Source: Pseudomonadota bacterium
Lineage (GTDB): Bacteria > Pseudomonadota > Gammaproteobacteria > Steroidobacterales > Steroidobacteraceae
Assembly (NCBI GenBank): GCA_025355105.1
Contig: JANYAE010000113.1
Location: forward strand, 1-64,000
Direction: 5' to 3'
DNA length: 64,000 nucleotides
The translations under genes were made by a program, and so were the position numbers. Numbering within the stretch: the stretch's first letter is position 1; every line of letters begins with the position of its first letter. The notes beneath the pieces are model-generated. The model was not told where the DNA came from. It did no database searches and saw only the letters and a program-made list of their open reading frames with translations. Below are positions 25,241 through 34,206 of this stretch, piece by piece.

Positions 25241-26730
25241 CAGCCGCTCGCCCCGCCGCCGGCCGGCTTGCGGTCGCGGTACGGGAAGAACCACGGCTTG
25301 CGCTCCATCAGGTAGTCGAGGTGCACGTGCTTGGGCTCGCGGAACGCATCGAGGCCCTCCGCGCCGAGCTCGCGGCCGATGCCGCTGTGGCGCATGCCGC
25401 CGAAGGGCGCGGCGTCGTTGTCGGTCAGCGGGTCGTTGATCCAGAACGTGCCGGCCTTGATCGACTCCATCGCCCGCATCGCGGTCGCGAGGTCCTTGGT
25501 GTAGATCGACGCGCCGAGGCCGTACTCGGAGTCGTTGGCGAGCCGAATCGCCTCGTCCGCGTCCGCGACCGTGGTGATCGACAGCACCGGGCCGAAGATC
25601 TCCTCGCGGGTCGCGACGCTGCCGTGGCGCACGTCGGTCAGGATCGTCGGCTGGAAGAAGTGCCCCCGCAGCCCGGACGGCATGAATGCGCGCCCGCCGA
25701 GCTTGAGTCTGGCGCCGTCCTTGAGCGCGCGCGCGACCTGGTCCTCGACCCGCCGCGACGCCTCAAGCGAGATCAGCGGCCCGAGGTCGGTGTCCGGATT
25801 CAGCGGGTCGCCGACCTCGAGGAAGGCGACGTACTCGTGCATGCGCTCGACGAACTCGGCGGCGATCGGCCGCTCGACGTAGATGCGCTTGCTCGAGGTA
25901 CAGACCTGGCCCGAGTTCAGCAGCCGCGCCCACGCGACGCCCGGCACGGCGACGTCGAGGTCGGCGTCCTTGAAGACGATGAACGGGTCGATCGAGCCGA
26001 GTTCGAGGTTGACCTTCTTGAGCTGCGCTCCCGCCGCGGCAGCGATCTTGCGGCCGACCGCGGTCGAGCCCGTGAAGGCGACCAGGTCGACGTCCGGGTG
26101 CTCGGCAAGCGCGGTGCCGGTGCCGGCCGCGCCGGTGATCACGTTGACCACGCCCGGCGGCAGAACGTCGTAGACCTGTGCGAGCAGCAGGTTCGACAGC
26201 GGGTTCTGGTGCGGCGGCTTGCAAACGACCGTGTTGCCGGCGGCGATCGCCGGCGCGACCTTCCACGCCATCAGCAACAACGGGAAGTTGAACGGCACGA
26301 TCGCCGCGACCACGCCGTACGGCTCCTTGATCGTGAAGTTGAGCTGGTGCGGCGCGCCCGGCGGCACGGAATTTCCGTAGCTCGAGCGTGCGACCTCCGC
26401 GTAGTACTCGAAGCAGGCCGCGACCCAGTCGATGCAGTCGGTGGCTTCGCAGAGCGGCTTGCCGGTCTCCTGGGTCATCAGCGTCGCGAGCGCGTGCTCG
26501 CGGGCGCGGATCCGCGCGCCGATCTCGCGCAGCAGCTTGGCCTTGTCGACTCCCGGCACCTTCCACCAGCCGTGCTGCGCCGCCCGCGCCGCCGCAACCG
26601 CGCGCGCGACGTCGTCCGGGCCGCAGTCGGGCACACGGCCGAGGGGCTGGAGGGTCGCCGGGTTCTTGATCTCGCGACTGGCATCGGTCCGCGCGTCAAC
26701 CCATGCGCCGTCGATCAGGATCTGCTGCAC
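25240..26730 (-). CDS. Aldehyde dehydrogenase paired with the amine oxidase
   Basis: A 496-residue NAD(P)+ aldehyde dehydrogenase. It shows VPFNFPLLLMAWK, the nucleophile Cys in [20 protein letters not shown] and PFGGMRHSGIGRE. The segment around the general base reads NLELGSIDPF; the usual LELGGK has changed to LELGSI, keeping the Glu but replacing a Gly and the Lys. This may mark a subfamily with a different substrate. GTG start at 26730 with only a weak GGGG upstream. Transcribed divergently from the EamA transporter gene and coupled to the downstream amine oxidase. Likely role: oxidation of an amino-aldehyde produced by that oxidase. Confidence 0.88.
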   Translation of the reverse strand: MQQILIDGAWVDARTDASREIKNPATLQPLGRVPDCGPDDVARAVAAARAAQHGWWKVPGVDKAKLLREIGARIRAREHALATLMTQETGKPLCEATDCIDWVAACFEYYAEVARSSYGNSVPPGAPHQLNFTIKEPYGVVAAIVPFNFPLLLMAWKVAPAIAAGNTVVCKPPHQNPLSNLLLAQVYDVLPPGVVNVITGAAGTGTALAEHPDVDLVAFTGSTAVGRKIAAAAGAQLKKVNLELGSIDPFIVFKDADLDVAVPGVAWARLLNSGQVCTSSKRIYVERPIAAEFVERMHEYVAFLEVGDPLNPDTDLGPLISLEASRRVEDQVARALKDGARLKLGGRAFMPSGLRGHFFQPTILTDVRHGSVATREEIFGPVLSITTVADADEAIRLANDSEYGLGASIYTKDLATAMRAMESIKAGTFWINDPLTDNDAAPFGGMRHSGIGRELGAEGLDAFREPKHVHLDYLMERKPWFFPYRDRKPAGGGASG

Positions 26731-26823
26731 GTCCCGCGCCCCTGGTGGATTCGGCCCGGCTATGATGCCTCAGCGCCGCGCCAGCCCGGTAGCGTGGGGC
26801 ACCGCACCACGGCAGAATGGGCC

Positions 26824-27717
26824 ATGAACCTGACCCCCGCCGCGACGCCGCTGCTGTTGTGGCTCACCCCGTCGCTGATCGCGCTGTTCCTGTACGGCAT
26901 CGGCCAGGGGCTGGTGAAGAAATACATCGGCGAAGTGCCCCCGGCACGCTTCTGCCTGTATTTCGTGCTGGCCCGCTCGATCGTGTTCCTCGGTTACTTC
27001 GCCTTCGGCGGCGACCGGCCCTCGTTGCTGGCCGCCGACGGCCACGCGTTCCTGTCGCTCGGTGTGCTGGCGTACCTGTTCGACGGCGTCGGCTGGATCC
27101 TGTACTTCGAATCGATTATCGCCGGCCCGATCACCATCGTCGGCACCTTGTCGGCGGCCTACCCGGCGCTGACGGTCGTGTTCGCGCGCGTCTTCCTCGG
27201 CGAGCAGCTGAGTGGGCCGCAGTACCTGGCCGTGGCGCTGGTCATCGGCGGCTGCCTCGGACTGTCGTACTCGCCGGCAGGCGAAGGGCAGAAGATCACC
27301 AACCGGCGCTGGATCCCGCTCGCGTTCTCGGCGCTCGTCTGCTGGGCGACCTCCAATACGATCACCAAGTTCGCCTACACGATGCCCGAGGCGAACGAGA
27401 TCAACCTGTCGCTCTGCGGCGCGATCGGCGGCGCCTTGTCGCTCGGTAGCTACGGACTGCTGAAGGGCCGGCAGGGCGCGCACTCGCTGCGCGGATGGCT
27501 GCATTCCTTCGCCCCGATGGGGATGATGGCCGGCGGCGATCTCGGCGTGTTGATCGCGATGCACGCCGGACCCGCGTCGATCGTCGTGCCGCTGACTGGC
27601 GCCTATCCGGTTGTGACGCTCGCCTTCGCCGCGCTGGTGCTGAAGGAACGGATCGCGCTGCTGCAGTACGCCTGCATCGCGGCGATCATCATCGGCATGA
27701 TCCTGTGTCCCAGTTGA
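26824..27717 (+). CDS. EamA/DMT-family membrane transporter
   Basis: A 297-residue inner membrane protein with about ten hydrophobic helices arranged as two EamA repeats (about 10-140 and 160-295). GTLSAAYPALTVVFARVFLGEQL and its repeat counterpart LTGAYPVVTLAFAALVLKERI are the helix 4/5 signatures of the two halves. Such proteins move metabolites such as amino acids or nucleosides; the cargo is unknown. ATG 26824 is the only start that leaves a normal first helix. The 93-nt divergent gap to the ALDH gene contains TATGAT at 26761-26766 but no good -35. Confidence 0.9.
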   Translation: MNLTPAATPLLLWLTPSLIALFLYGIGQGLVKKYIGEVPPARFCLYFVLARSIVFLGYFAFGGDRPSLLAADGHAFLSLGVLAYLFDGVGWILYFESIIAGPITIVGTLSAAYPALTVVFARVFLGEQLSGPQYLAVALVIGGCLGLSYSPAGEGQKITNRRWIPLAFSALVCWATSNTITKFAYTMPEANEINLSLCGAIGGALSLGSYGLLKGRQGAHSLRGWLHSFAPMGMMAGGDLGVLIAMHAGPASIVVPLTGAYPVVTLAFAALVLKERIALLQYACIAAIIIGMILCPS

Positions 27718-27741
27718 AGGGCGCCGGCGGCGTCGATCGGC

Positions 27742-27765
27742 GCCGACCGGCATGCGCCGGTCGGC
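27742..27765. repeat. Perfect 10-bp hairpin after the EamA gene
   Basis: GCCGACCGGC and its exact reverse complement are separated by ATGC. It lies 24 nt after the EamA stop. No T-run follows on either strand, so it may be an L-shaped terminator, an mRNA 3' end stabiliser or a protein site. Confidence 0.5.
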
Positions 27766-27833
27766 TCGCCACGGCATAGTCGGGCTCGACCACCGCGAAG
27801 GAGCGCCGGCATGCGCTGTCGGCCGGACGACCC

Positions 27834-29189
27834 ATGCGACAGGACTACCTCGGTAACGCCGTCACCGGCGACAGCGACGCGACGCTCGCCGGCATCGACG
27901 ATTTCGTCGGCGGCTTCCTTGGCTACGAGGAACGAATGCTCGGCATCCTCGCCGCGGCCGACGCCGACCCGGGCAGCTGCCTCGCCAACGCCTACGCCGG
28001 CTGGCTGTGGATGTTCCTCGAGTCGCCCGACGGCCCGGGCCGCGCCGCCGCCTACCTCGGCCGCGCCGAGCGCGCCGCGGCCGGGGCAACCCGCCGCGAG
28101 CGGCTCGCGGTCGAGCTGCTCGGCGACTGGACCAGCGGCGACGTGGTCGGCGCGACGCGACGGGCGGACCTGATCCTGGCCGAGGCGCCGCGCGACCTGG
28201 CGGCACTCAAGCTCCACCAGTACTTCGATTTCAACCGCGGCCTGCCACCGCAGATGCTGCGCGTCGCGCTTATCGCGCTGCCGGCTGCCGCCGACGTGCC
28301 GCAGCTGCACGGCATGCTGGCCTTCGCCTACGAGCAGTGCCACCTGTTGCGCGACGCCGAGACCGCCGCGCGGCGCGCGCTCGCGCTGCTGCCGCGCGAA
28401 CCGTGGGCGCAGCACGCGCTCGCGCACGTGATGCTCAGCGAGGGCCGCATCACCGAGGGCATCGGCTTTCTCGAGTCGACGAGCCAGACGTGGACCGGGC
28501 TGACCTCGTTCATGTACACCCACAACTGGTGGCACCTCGCGCTCTTCTACATCTCGGAGGGCCGCTTCGGCGACGCCCTCGACGTCTACGATCGGCACGT
28601 CTGGGCCCGTGACCGCAGCTACTCGCAGGACCAGATCGGGGCGGTGGCGCTGCTGACGCGGCTCGAGCTCGCCGGCCATTCGGTCGGCGATCGCTGGGCC
28701 GGGCTCGGCGAGTACCTGCGGGTGCGCCACGCGGACACCGTCGAGCCGTTCCTGACGCTGCAGTACCTCTACGGCCTCGCGCGCGCCGGTCTCGCCGAGA
28801 CCGACCAGCTGCTCGCGGCGGTCGCGCGCCGGGCGCTGCAGGCGCCGACGCTACGGCGTGCCGCCTGGGCCGACGTCGCGCTGCCGGCCGCCCGCGGCGT
28901 GGTGGCGCACGCCCGCGGTGACTACCCGACGGCGTGCCGCGAACTCGGGCCGACGCTGCTGCGAATGCTCGAGATCGGCGGCAGCCATGCACAGCGCGAC
29001 CTCTTCCAGCAGCTGTATCTCGATAGCCTGCTGCGCTCCGGCGCGCATGTGCCGGCGCAGCAGCTGCTCGAGGAGCGACGGCGCCTTGAGCCGGACGGCG
29101 TCGCGCTCAACCGGACGCTCGCGAGCGTGTATGGCGAGCTCGGTCTGCCGGCGCAGGCGGCGGCGGCGGCGGCCCGGGCGCGCCGCTAG
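27834..29189 (+). CDS. TTC38-like tetratricopeptide repeat protein
   Basis: A 451-residue helical protein resembling the eukaryotic/bacterial TTC38 family: FVGGFLGYEERMLGIL near the start, LQYFDFNRG-like region, and the family mark YTHNWWHLALFY around residue 230. Several TPR-like helical pairs are visible (AETAARRALALLPREPWAQHALAHVML). No signal peptide, so cytoplasmic; molecular role unknown. The start is uncertain: ATG 27834 has no Shine-Dalgarno, whereas a strong AAGGAG at 27798-27803 is placed 7 nt before an ATG at 27811 that is in another frame. CTG at 27816 is in frame. Overlaps the hydrolase gene tail to tail by 4 nt. Confidence 0.85.
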   Translation: MRQDYLGNAVTGDSDATLAGIDDFVGGFLGYEERMLGILAAADADPGSCLANAYAGWLWMFLESPDGPGRAAAYLGRAERAAAGATRRERLAVELLGDWTSGDVVGATRRADLILAEAPRDLAALKLHQYFDFNRGLPPQMLRVALIALPAAADVPQLHGMLAFAYEQCHLLRDAETAARRALALLPREPWAQHALAHVMLSEGRITEGIGFLESTSQTWTGLTSFMYTHNWWHLALFYISEGRFGDALDVYDRHVWARDRSYSQDQIGAVALLTRLELAGHSVGDRWAGLGEYLRVRHADTVEPFLTLQYLYGLARAGLAETDQLLAAVARRALQAPTLRRAAWADVALPAARGVVAHARGDYPTACRELGPTLLRMLEIGGSHAQRDLFQQLYLDSLLRSGAHVPAQQLLEERRRLEPDGVALNRTLASVYGELGLPAQAAAAAARARR

Positions 29190-30139
29190 GGCGCGAGGCC
29201 GCCGAGGAACGTCGCCACGTCGCGCGCCGACTGAGCCGGGATCTCCACTTGCGGCAGGTGCCCGACCTGCGGGTAGGTGATGAGCTTGGCGCCGGCAATT
29301 GCGGCGGCGAATCGCCGTCCGCTCGCGAGCGGGATCAGCGGGTCCGCCTCGCCGTGTAGCACCAGCGTCGGCACCCGGATTGCCGCGAGTCGAGACTCGG
29401 AGGCGCTGGCGAACGAGCCGAGATCCGGCGACATGAGGATCGCGCGATGCCCGGGGGCGCGCTGCAATTCGGCCCAACGGTCGACGAACGCCGCCGTGAT
29501 CACCGCCGGGTCGACGACATCCTTGCGCAGCCCCTCCTCGATCAGCGGCCGGTTGTCGATGTGCGCGAGGACCCAGCGGCCGGCCCGGTACTGCAGGATC
29601 CGGAACGCGAGTGGCAGGTTCTTCGGCGGCGGCATCGGCCAGCCGGCGGCGTCGACGAGCACCAGCGCCGAGAGGCGCTCCGGGTGGCTGAGCGCGTACT
29701 GCCAGGCAACCCCGCCACCCAGCGAATTGCCGACGATCGCGAAGCGCGGCAGCGCGAGTGCGCTCGCAAAGGCGTCGACGACTTCGACGAGGCCCTCGGC
29801 CGACAGTCGATAGCCCTGCGGGGCGCGGGTCAGACCGTGGCCCGGCAGGTCGATGCTGTACACGCGGTAGTCGGCCGCGAGCACCGGGATCCAGCCTTCC
29901 CACGAGGTGAACGAGTCCCCGTAGCCGTGCACGAGTACGACGGCCGGCCGGCTCGGGTCGCCGGCCACCTGGTAGTGCAGGCGCACGCCGTCCGGCAGCT
30001 CGACGAGCGCTGGGCCGCGCGCGGCATAGCGGGCCTCGAGCGTCGCGTAGGGGATGTCCGGGCCGCGCAGCTTGAGCCAAGCGACCGCCAGCAGCGCGGC
30101 GAGGGCCGCCGCCAGCACCATCAGCACCTTGAGCAGCAT
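29186..30139 (-). CDS. Membrane-anchored alpha/beta hydrolase
   Basis: A 317-residue protein with a single N-terminal membrane helix (about 2-24), so the hydrolase domain is probably anchored on the periplasmic face. Motifs: VVLVHGYGDSFTSW (oxyanion HG), nucleophile S139 in GNSLGGG, acid Asp in LHGEADPLIP, and His in QVGHLPQ. This is the pattern of the MhpC/haloalkane-like esterases; the substrate is unknown. ATG 30139 has GGAG 7 nt upstream and is preferred to GTG 30142. It is 28 nt downstream of the TonB receptor stop and may share its transcript. Confidence 0.88.
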   Translation of the reverse strand: MLLKVLMVLAAALAALLAVAWLKLRGPDIPYATLEARYAARGPALVELPDGVRLHYQVAGDPSRPAVVLVHGYGDSFTSWEGWIPVLAADYRVYSIDLPGHGLTRAPQGYRLSAEGLVEVVDAFASALALPRFAIVGNSLGGGVAWQYALSHPERLSALVLVDAAGWPMPPPKNLPLAFRILQYRAGRWVLAHIDNRPLIEEGLRKDVVDPAVITAAFVDRWAELQRAPGHRAILMSPDLGSFASASESRLAAIRVPTLVLHGEADPLIPLASGRRFAAAIAGAKLITYPQVGHLPQVEIPAQSARDVATFLGGLAP

Positions 30140-30167
30140 CACGTGTCTCCGCTGCGGCGGCCGCGGC

Positions 30168-32441
30168 TCAGAACGCCAGCTTCACGCGCACGCCGAACGT
30201 GGTCGGCTCGCCGGCGAGCCCGACGTTGGTGCTCGGCAGGAAGAAGTTCTTGGTCAGGTAGTACTTCTGGTCGGTCAGGTTGTGCACCCAGAGCGACACC
30301 GCCCACCGCTTGCCGGCCGTCGGCGCCAGCGTCACGCTCGCGTTGGCGAGCCAATAGGAATCGATGCGGAACTGCGGTGCGCCGGCGACGCTGCCGTCGG
30401 CCTGCAGCGGCTCGAGCAGGAACAGCTGGTCGTAGCGATCGTGGTAGCTGTAGTTGATCTCGCTACGGAGGCTGAACTCGCCCAGCGGCAGCGCGTACGC
30501 CAGCTCGCCGCCGTAGCTGGTCTTCGGGAAGTCGATGTCCTTGCCGTCGAAGTTGACCAGCACTGGGTTCAACGGGTCCGGCCCGCCCTCGTTGGCATAG
30601 ACGGTGTCCGTGAACTTGCCGACCTTGTAACCGGCGAACTGCGTGATCTCCAGGCCATCGAGCGGCCGCCACACGAGGTCGGCCTCGATGCCGTCGATCT
30701 TCGACTTCGGCGCGTTGACGAATCGGCCGATGAACGACTGCGACACGGAGTCGAAGACCTTCGACAGGATCTGCTGGTCGCGGTATTCATAGTGGAATGC
30801 CGCGGCGTTCATGCGCAGCGTCGGCGTCAGGTCGGACTTGATGCCGACCTCGAAGGCCGTCAGCTTTTCGGGCTGGAACGGGTCAACCGCCGCCACGTTC
30901 AGCGTGTTGTGGGCGGTGAAGCCGCCGGACTTCACGCCGCGACTGACGCTGCCGAACAACAGCGTCTGCGGCGTCAGCTGGAACTCCAGCGCCGCCTTGC
31001 CGGAAACGTCGGAGTTCGACAGCGAGCGGCTGAGCGGGCTGCTGAGGTTGAACGCGGACGAGTAGTCAACCGGGTCGCTGACCGAGAACAGCGTGTTGAG
31101 GTTCGACAGCTCACGCTTCTCGTGCTCGTAGCGCAGCCCGAGGATGGCCTTCAGGCGGTCCGTGAAGCGGTAGTTGCCCTGCCCGAAGACGCCGAGCGAC
31201 TTGCCGTCCTGCTCGTAGTAGGTCAGCGCCGCACCGCCGAGGCGCTGCTGGAAGTCGCTGAAGAACTGCTCGTTCAGGCGCTCGTCGGAGTAGTAGACGC
31301 CGCCGAGCCAGCCGAGCGGGCCGGTGCCGGTCGAGGCCAGGTGCGCCTCCTCCGAGAACACCGCGACGTGGTCGTGGAAGTAAACGTCGGACTCAACGTA
31401 CTGGCTCGCGTCCCAGTCACCGAGCTCGCGGCGGATCAGCTTGCTGTAGGCCGTGACGCTGCTGAGCTTGGCCCCCCCGAGGTCGACGCTGACGTCCAGG
31501 CTCACGCCGACGTTGCTGTTGTCGAGACCCGGCTTCGAGCCGGCCGCGACGCCGATCGCGGACGCAAACCCCGGACGCAGGCTCCAGCCGGCGGCGTACG
31601 GGCTCGAATCCGCCGGCAGCGGCGGCGCGCCGGCCGCGGTCGGCTGGAATGGCGCGATCAGCTGCAGCCCCTGGGCGTCGGACTTGTCACCGGAGGCGTG
31701 CAGCGTGAGCCGCAGGCTGGTGCTCGCGCTCGCGTCCCACTCAAGCTGCAGCCGCAGCGCGGTCTTGTCCCGGTCGCCGAGCTTGGCGTTGCTGACGCGG
31801 TCGCGCTGCCACGCGCCGCCCTGCTCGGTCGCGACCGCGATGCGCGCGCGCCAGCCGTCGGCCAGCGCGCCGGAGGCGAAGGCCTCGGCGGCCAGCGCGC
31901 TGTGCGAGCCGTAGCTGACGTCGACGCCGGCCTGCAAGTCGTTGCTCGGCCGGTTGCTGATGAAATTGACGGCGCCGCCGGTGGTGTTGCGGCCGTACAG
32001 CGTGCCCTGCGGCCCACGCAGCACCTCGACGCGGCTGACGTCGAACAGCTGCCCTTGCGTCTGGATCGGGAACGGCAGCGCTACGCCGTCGAGGTTCACG
32101 GCCACTGGCGAGCTGTTGTTGGAGGTGTAGTCGATGAAGCCGACGCCACGCAGTCGGAACTGCGCCTGGCCGCTGCCGAAGGCCGGCTCGACTTCGAGGC
32201 CCGGTGTCGTGTTCTGCAGGTCGTTGACCTTGGCGACGCCGGCATCCTCCAGCGCCGCCGCCGACAGCACCGTCAGCGCGACGCCGATGCGCTGCGCCGA
32301 CTCCTCGCGGCGCTGCGCGGTGACGATGACCTCGTCGAGTCGGCCGGCCTCGGCGCCCTTGGGCGGCTCGGCCAGGGCGGTGCCGAGGGCGCTCGCCGCG
32401 GCAACGGCGACTGCGGCGGTCAGCTTCATCGAGCGGTTCAT
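30168..32441 (-). CDS. TonB-dependent outer membrane receptor
   Basis: A 757-residue transporter with signal peptide (about 1-24), TonB box region RLDEVIVTAQRR, plug domain (about 50-165: FRLRGVGFIDYTSNNSSP, VEVLRGPQGTLYGRNTTGGAVNFIS) and a beta-barrel ending FGVRVKLAF with terminal Phe. The EVIVTAQRR type is common in environmental Gammaproteobacteria that import complex organics. GGAG 6 nt before the ATG. It lies downstream of the aminotransferase/mmsA pair on the same strand, but a separate promoter is likely in the 218-nt gap. Substrate unknown. Confidence 0.93.
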   Translation of the reverse strand: MNRSMKLTAAVAVAAASALGTALAEPPKGAEAGRLDEVIVTAQRREESAQRIGVALTVLSAAALEDAGVAKVNDLQNTTPGLEVEPAFGSGQAQFRLRGVGFIDYTSNNSSPVAVNLDGVALPFPIQTQGQLFDVSRVEVLRGPQGTLYGRNTTGGAVNFISNRPSNDLQAGVDVSYGSHSALAAEAFASGALADGWRARIAVATEQGGAWQRDRVSNAKLGDRDKTALRLQLEWDASASTSLRLTLHASGDKSDAQGLQLIAPFQPTAAGAPPLPADSSPYAAGWSLRPGFASAIGVAAGSKPGLDNSNVGVSLDVSVDLGGAKLSSVTAYSKLIRRELGDWDASQYVESDVYFHDHVAVFSEEAHLASTGTGPLGWLGGVYYSDERLNEQFFSDFQQRLGGAALTYYEQDGKSLGVFGQGNYRFTDRLKAILGLRYEHEKRELSNLNTLFSVSDPVDYSSAFNLSSPLSRSLSNSDVSGKAALEFQLTPQTLLFGSVSRGVKSGGFTAHNTLNVAAVDPFQPEKLTAFEVGIKSDLTPTLRMNAAAFHYEYRDQQILSKVFDSVSQSFIGRFVNAPKSKIDGIEADLVWRPLDGLEITQFAGYKVGKFTDTVYANEGGPDPLNPVLVNFDGKDIDFPKTSYGGELAYALPLGEFSLRSEINYSYHDRYDQLFLLEPLQADGSVAGAPQFRIDSYWLANASVTLAPTAGKRWAVSLWVHNLTDQKYYLTKNFFLPSTNVGLAGEPTTFGVRVKLAF

Positions 32442-32536
32442 GGCAGGCTCCGGTGGATCGCGCCCTGATCATGGGAGCGGCCGTCGCGGGCGCGAGCGGG
32501 CCTCGGCAGCTCCATCCTCGTGACACGATCGCCGGC

Positions 32537-32593
32537 GTTGCGCCTCCGCAACGCCTCCCGTCAGAGCCTAACGCCGACGGCAAATGCCGGCAA
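32537..32593 (-). promoter_or_regulatory. Putative promoter and hairpin upstream of the TonB receptor
   Basis: On the minus strand TTGCCG (32588-32593) and TAGGCT (32565-32570) are spaced by 17 nt. A 6-bp hairpin GTTGCG/CGCAAC with loop CCTC lies at 32537-32552, just after the expected start of transcription near 32558. No terminator with a T-run is visible after mmsA in this gap. Confidence 0.3.
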
Positions 32594-32659
32594 TCGTGTT
32601 GTCGCGCGTACGGTACCACCGGCAGGCACCGACGCTCATCACTTCGCGTCAGATCACCA

Positions 32660-34195
32660 TTACTTCATCGTCGGCATGACGAAGTCGGCGCGCACCGCGT
32701 CCGGCTCCGGCCAGCGCTGCGTGACCGTCTTGAGGCGCGTATAGAAGCGCACGCCCTCCGGCCCATGCATGTGGTGGTCGCCGAACAGCGAGTGCCGCCA
32801 GCCACCGAAGCTGTGGAAGGCCATCGGCACCGGGATCGGCACGTTGACCCCGACCATGCCCACCTCGACATCACGCGTGAAGGCGTGCGCCACGGCGCCG
32901 CTCGAGGTGAACACCGCCGTGCCGTTCGCGAACTCGTGGCTGTTGACGAGCTTGAGCGCCGCCGCGTAGTCCGGCGCGCGCACCACCCCCAGCACCGGCC
33001 CGAAGATCTCCTCGCGGTAGATGCGCATGTTCGGCCGCACGTGGTCGAACAGCGTCGGGCCGACGAAGAAGCCGTCGTCGCAACCCGGCACGCGCACACC
33101 GCGGCCGTCGACCACCAGTGTCGCGCCTTCCTTGACGCCGTCGTCGATGTAGCCGCGGACGCGCTCGCGCGCCGCGCCGTTGACCAGCGGCCCCATGTCG
33201 GCGCCCGGCGCGTCGCCAGCGCCCACCTTGAGCGCGCCGACGCGCTTGTGGAGGCGCGCGACGAGTGCCTCGGCGGTCGCCTCACCGACCGCGACCGCGA
33301 TCGAGATCGCCATGCAGCGCTCGCCGGCCGAGCCGTACGCCGCGCCGATGATCGCTTCGGTGGCGGCGTCGAGGTCCGCGTCCGGCATGACGACCGCATG
33401 GTTCTTGGCGCCGCCGAGCGCCTGCACCCGCTTGCCGTGGCGGATGCCCTCGGACTGGATGTAGCGCGCGATCGGCGTCGAGCCGACGAAGCTCACCGCG
33501 GCGATGCCCGGGTGTTCGAGGATCGCGTCCACCGCGGCCTTGTCGCCCTGCACTACGTTGAACACACCGTCCGGCAGACCGGCCTGCTTCAGCAGCTCGG
33601 CGAGCATCAGCGACACCGACGGGTCGCGCTCCGAGGGCTTGAGGATGAAGGCGTTGCCGCAGGCCAGCGCCACCGGAAACATCCACATCGGCACCATCGC
33701 CGGGAAATTGAACGGCGTGATGCCGGCGACCACGCCGAGCGGCTGGCGGATCCCGAAGCTGTCGACGCCGGTGCCGACGCTGTCGCTGAACTCGCCCTTC
33801 AGCAGCTGCGGCGCGCCGCAGGCGAACTCGACCACTTCCATGCCGCGGGTCAGTTCGCCCTCGGCGTCGGCGAGCGTCTTGCCATGCTCCTCCGACAGCG
33901 TCCGCGCCAGGCCCTTGGTGTGCTGGAGCAGCAGCTCCTTGAAGCGGAACAGCACCCGCGCCCGCTGCAGCGCCGTGGTCCGGCCCCACGCCGGCTGCGC
34001 GGCCTGCGCGCTCCTGACGGCGGCATCGACGTCGGCCTTGTCGGCCATCGCGACCTCGCGGACCGGCCGGCCGAGCGCCGGGTTGAACACCGCCACGCGG
34101 CGCGCGCCGGCCGACGGGACGATGCGGCCGTCAATGTAGTGACTGACGACCGCGGCCGGAGCCGGGACTCCGCAAGACTGCAGCTGGGCGCTCAT
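32660..34195 (-). CDS. mmsA: CoA-acylating methylmalonate-semialdehyde dehydrogenase
   Basis: A 511-residue dehydrogenase that turns malonate or methylmalonate semialdehyde into acetyl- or propionyl-CoA, with NAD and CoA. It differs from ordinary ALDHs in the way typical of Mms[33 protein letters not shown] in place of ELGGK, and nucleophile C294 in AGERCMAIS; ends with [16 protein letters not shown] 34195 has GAGGAGA 7 nt upstream. It is 11 nt after the aminotransferase gene. The pair is the classic beta-alanine/omega-amino acid route: transamination to the semialdehyde, then oxidation to the CoA ester. Confidence 0.94.
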   Translation of the reverse strand: MSAQLQSCGVPAPAAVVSHYIDGRIVPSAGARRVAVFNPALGRPVREVAMADKADVDAAVRSAQAAQPAWGRTTALQRARVLFRFKELLLQHTKGLARTLSEEHGKTLADAEGELTRGMEVVEFACGAPQLLKGEFSDSVGTGVDSFGIRQPLGVVAGITPFNFPAMVPMWMFPVALACGNAFILKPSERDPSVSLMLAELLKQAGLPDGVFNVVQGDKAAVDAILEHPGIAAVSFVGSTPIARYIQSEGIRHGKRVQALGGAKNHAVVMPDADLDAATEAIIGAAYGSAGERCMAISIAVAVGEATAEALVARLHKRVGALKVGAGDAPGADMGPLVNGAARERVRGYIDDGVKEGATLVVDGRGVRVPGCDDGFFVGPTLFDHVRPNMRIYREEIFGPVLGVVRAPDYAAALKLVNSHEFANGTAVFTSSGAVAHAFTRDVEVGMVGVNVPIPVPMAFHSFGGWRHSLFGDHHMHGPEGVRFYTRLKTVTQRWPEPDAVRADFVMPTMK

Positions 34196-34206
34196 GACGA
34201 TTCTCC

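Noticed and set aside
25168-26823. Long N-terminal extension of the EamA frame
   Set aside because: The extension runs antisense through a well-supported aldehyde dehydrogenase; only the part from 26824 has transporter sequence.
30168-32441. TonB receptor as part of the beta-alanine pathway
   Set aside because: It lies downstream on the same strand, but a 218-nt gap with its own promoter candidate separates it, and nothing in the sequence shows its substrate.
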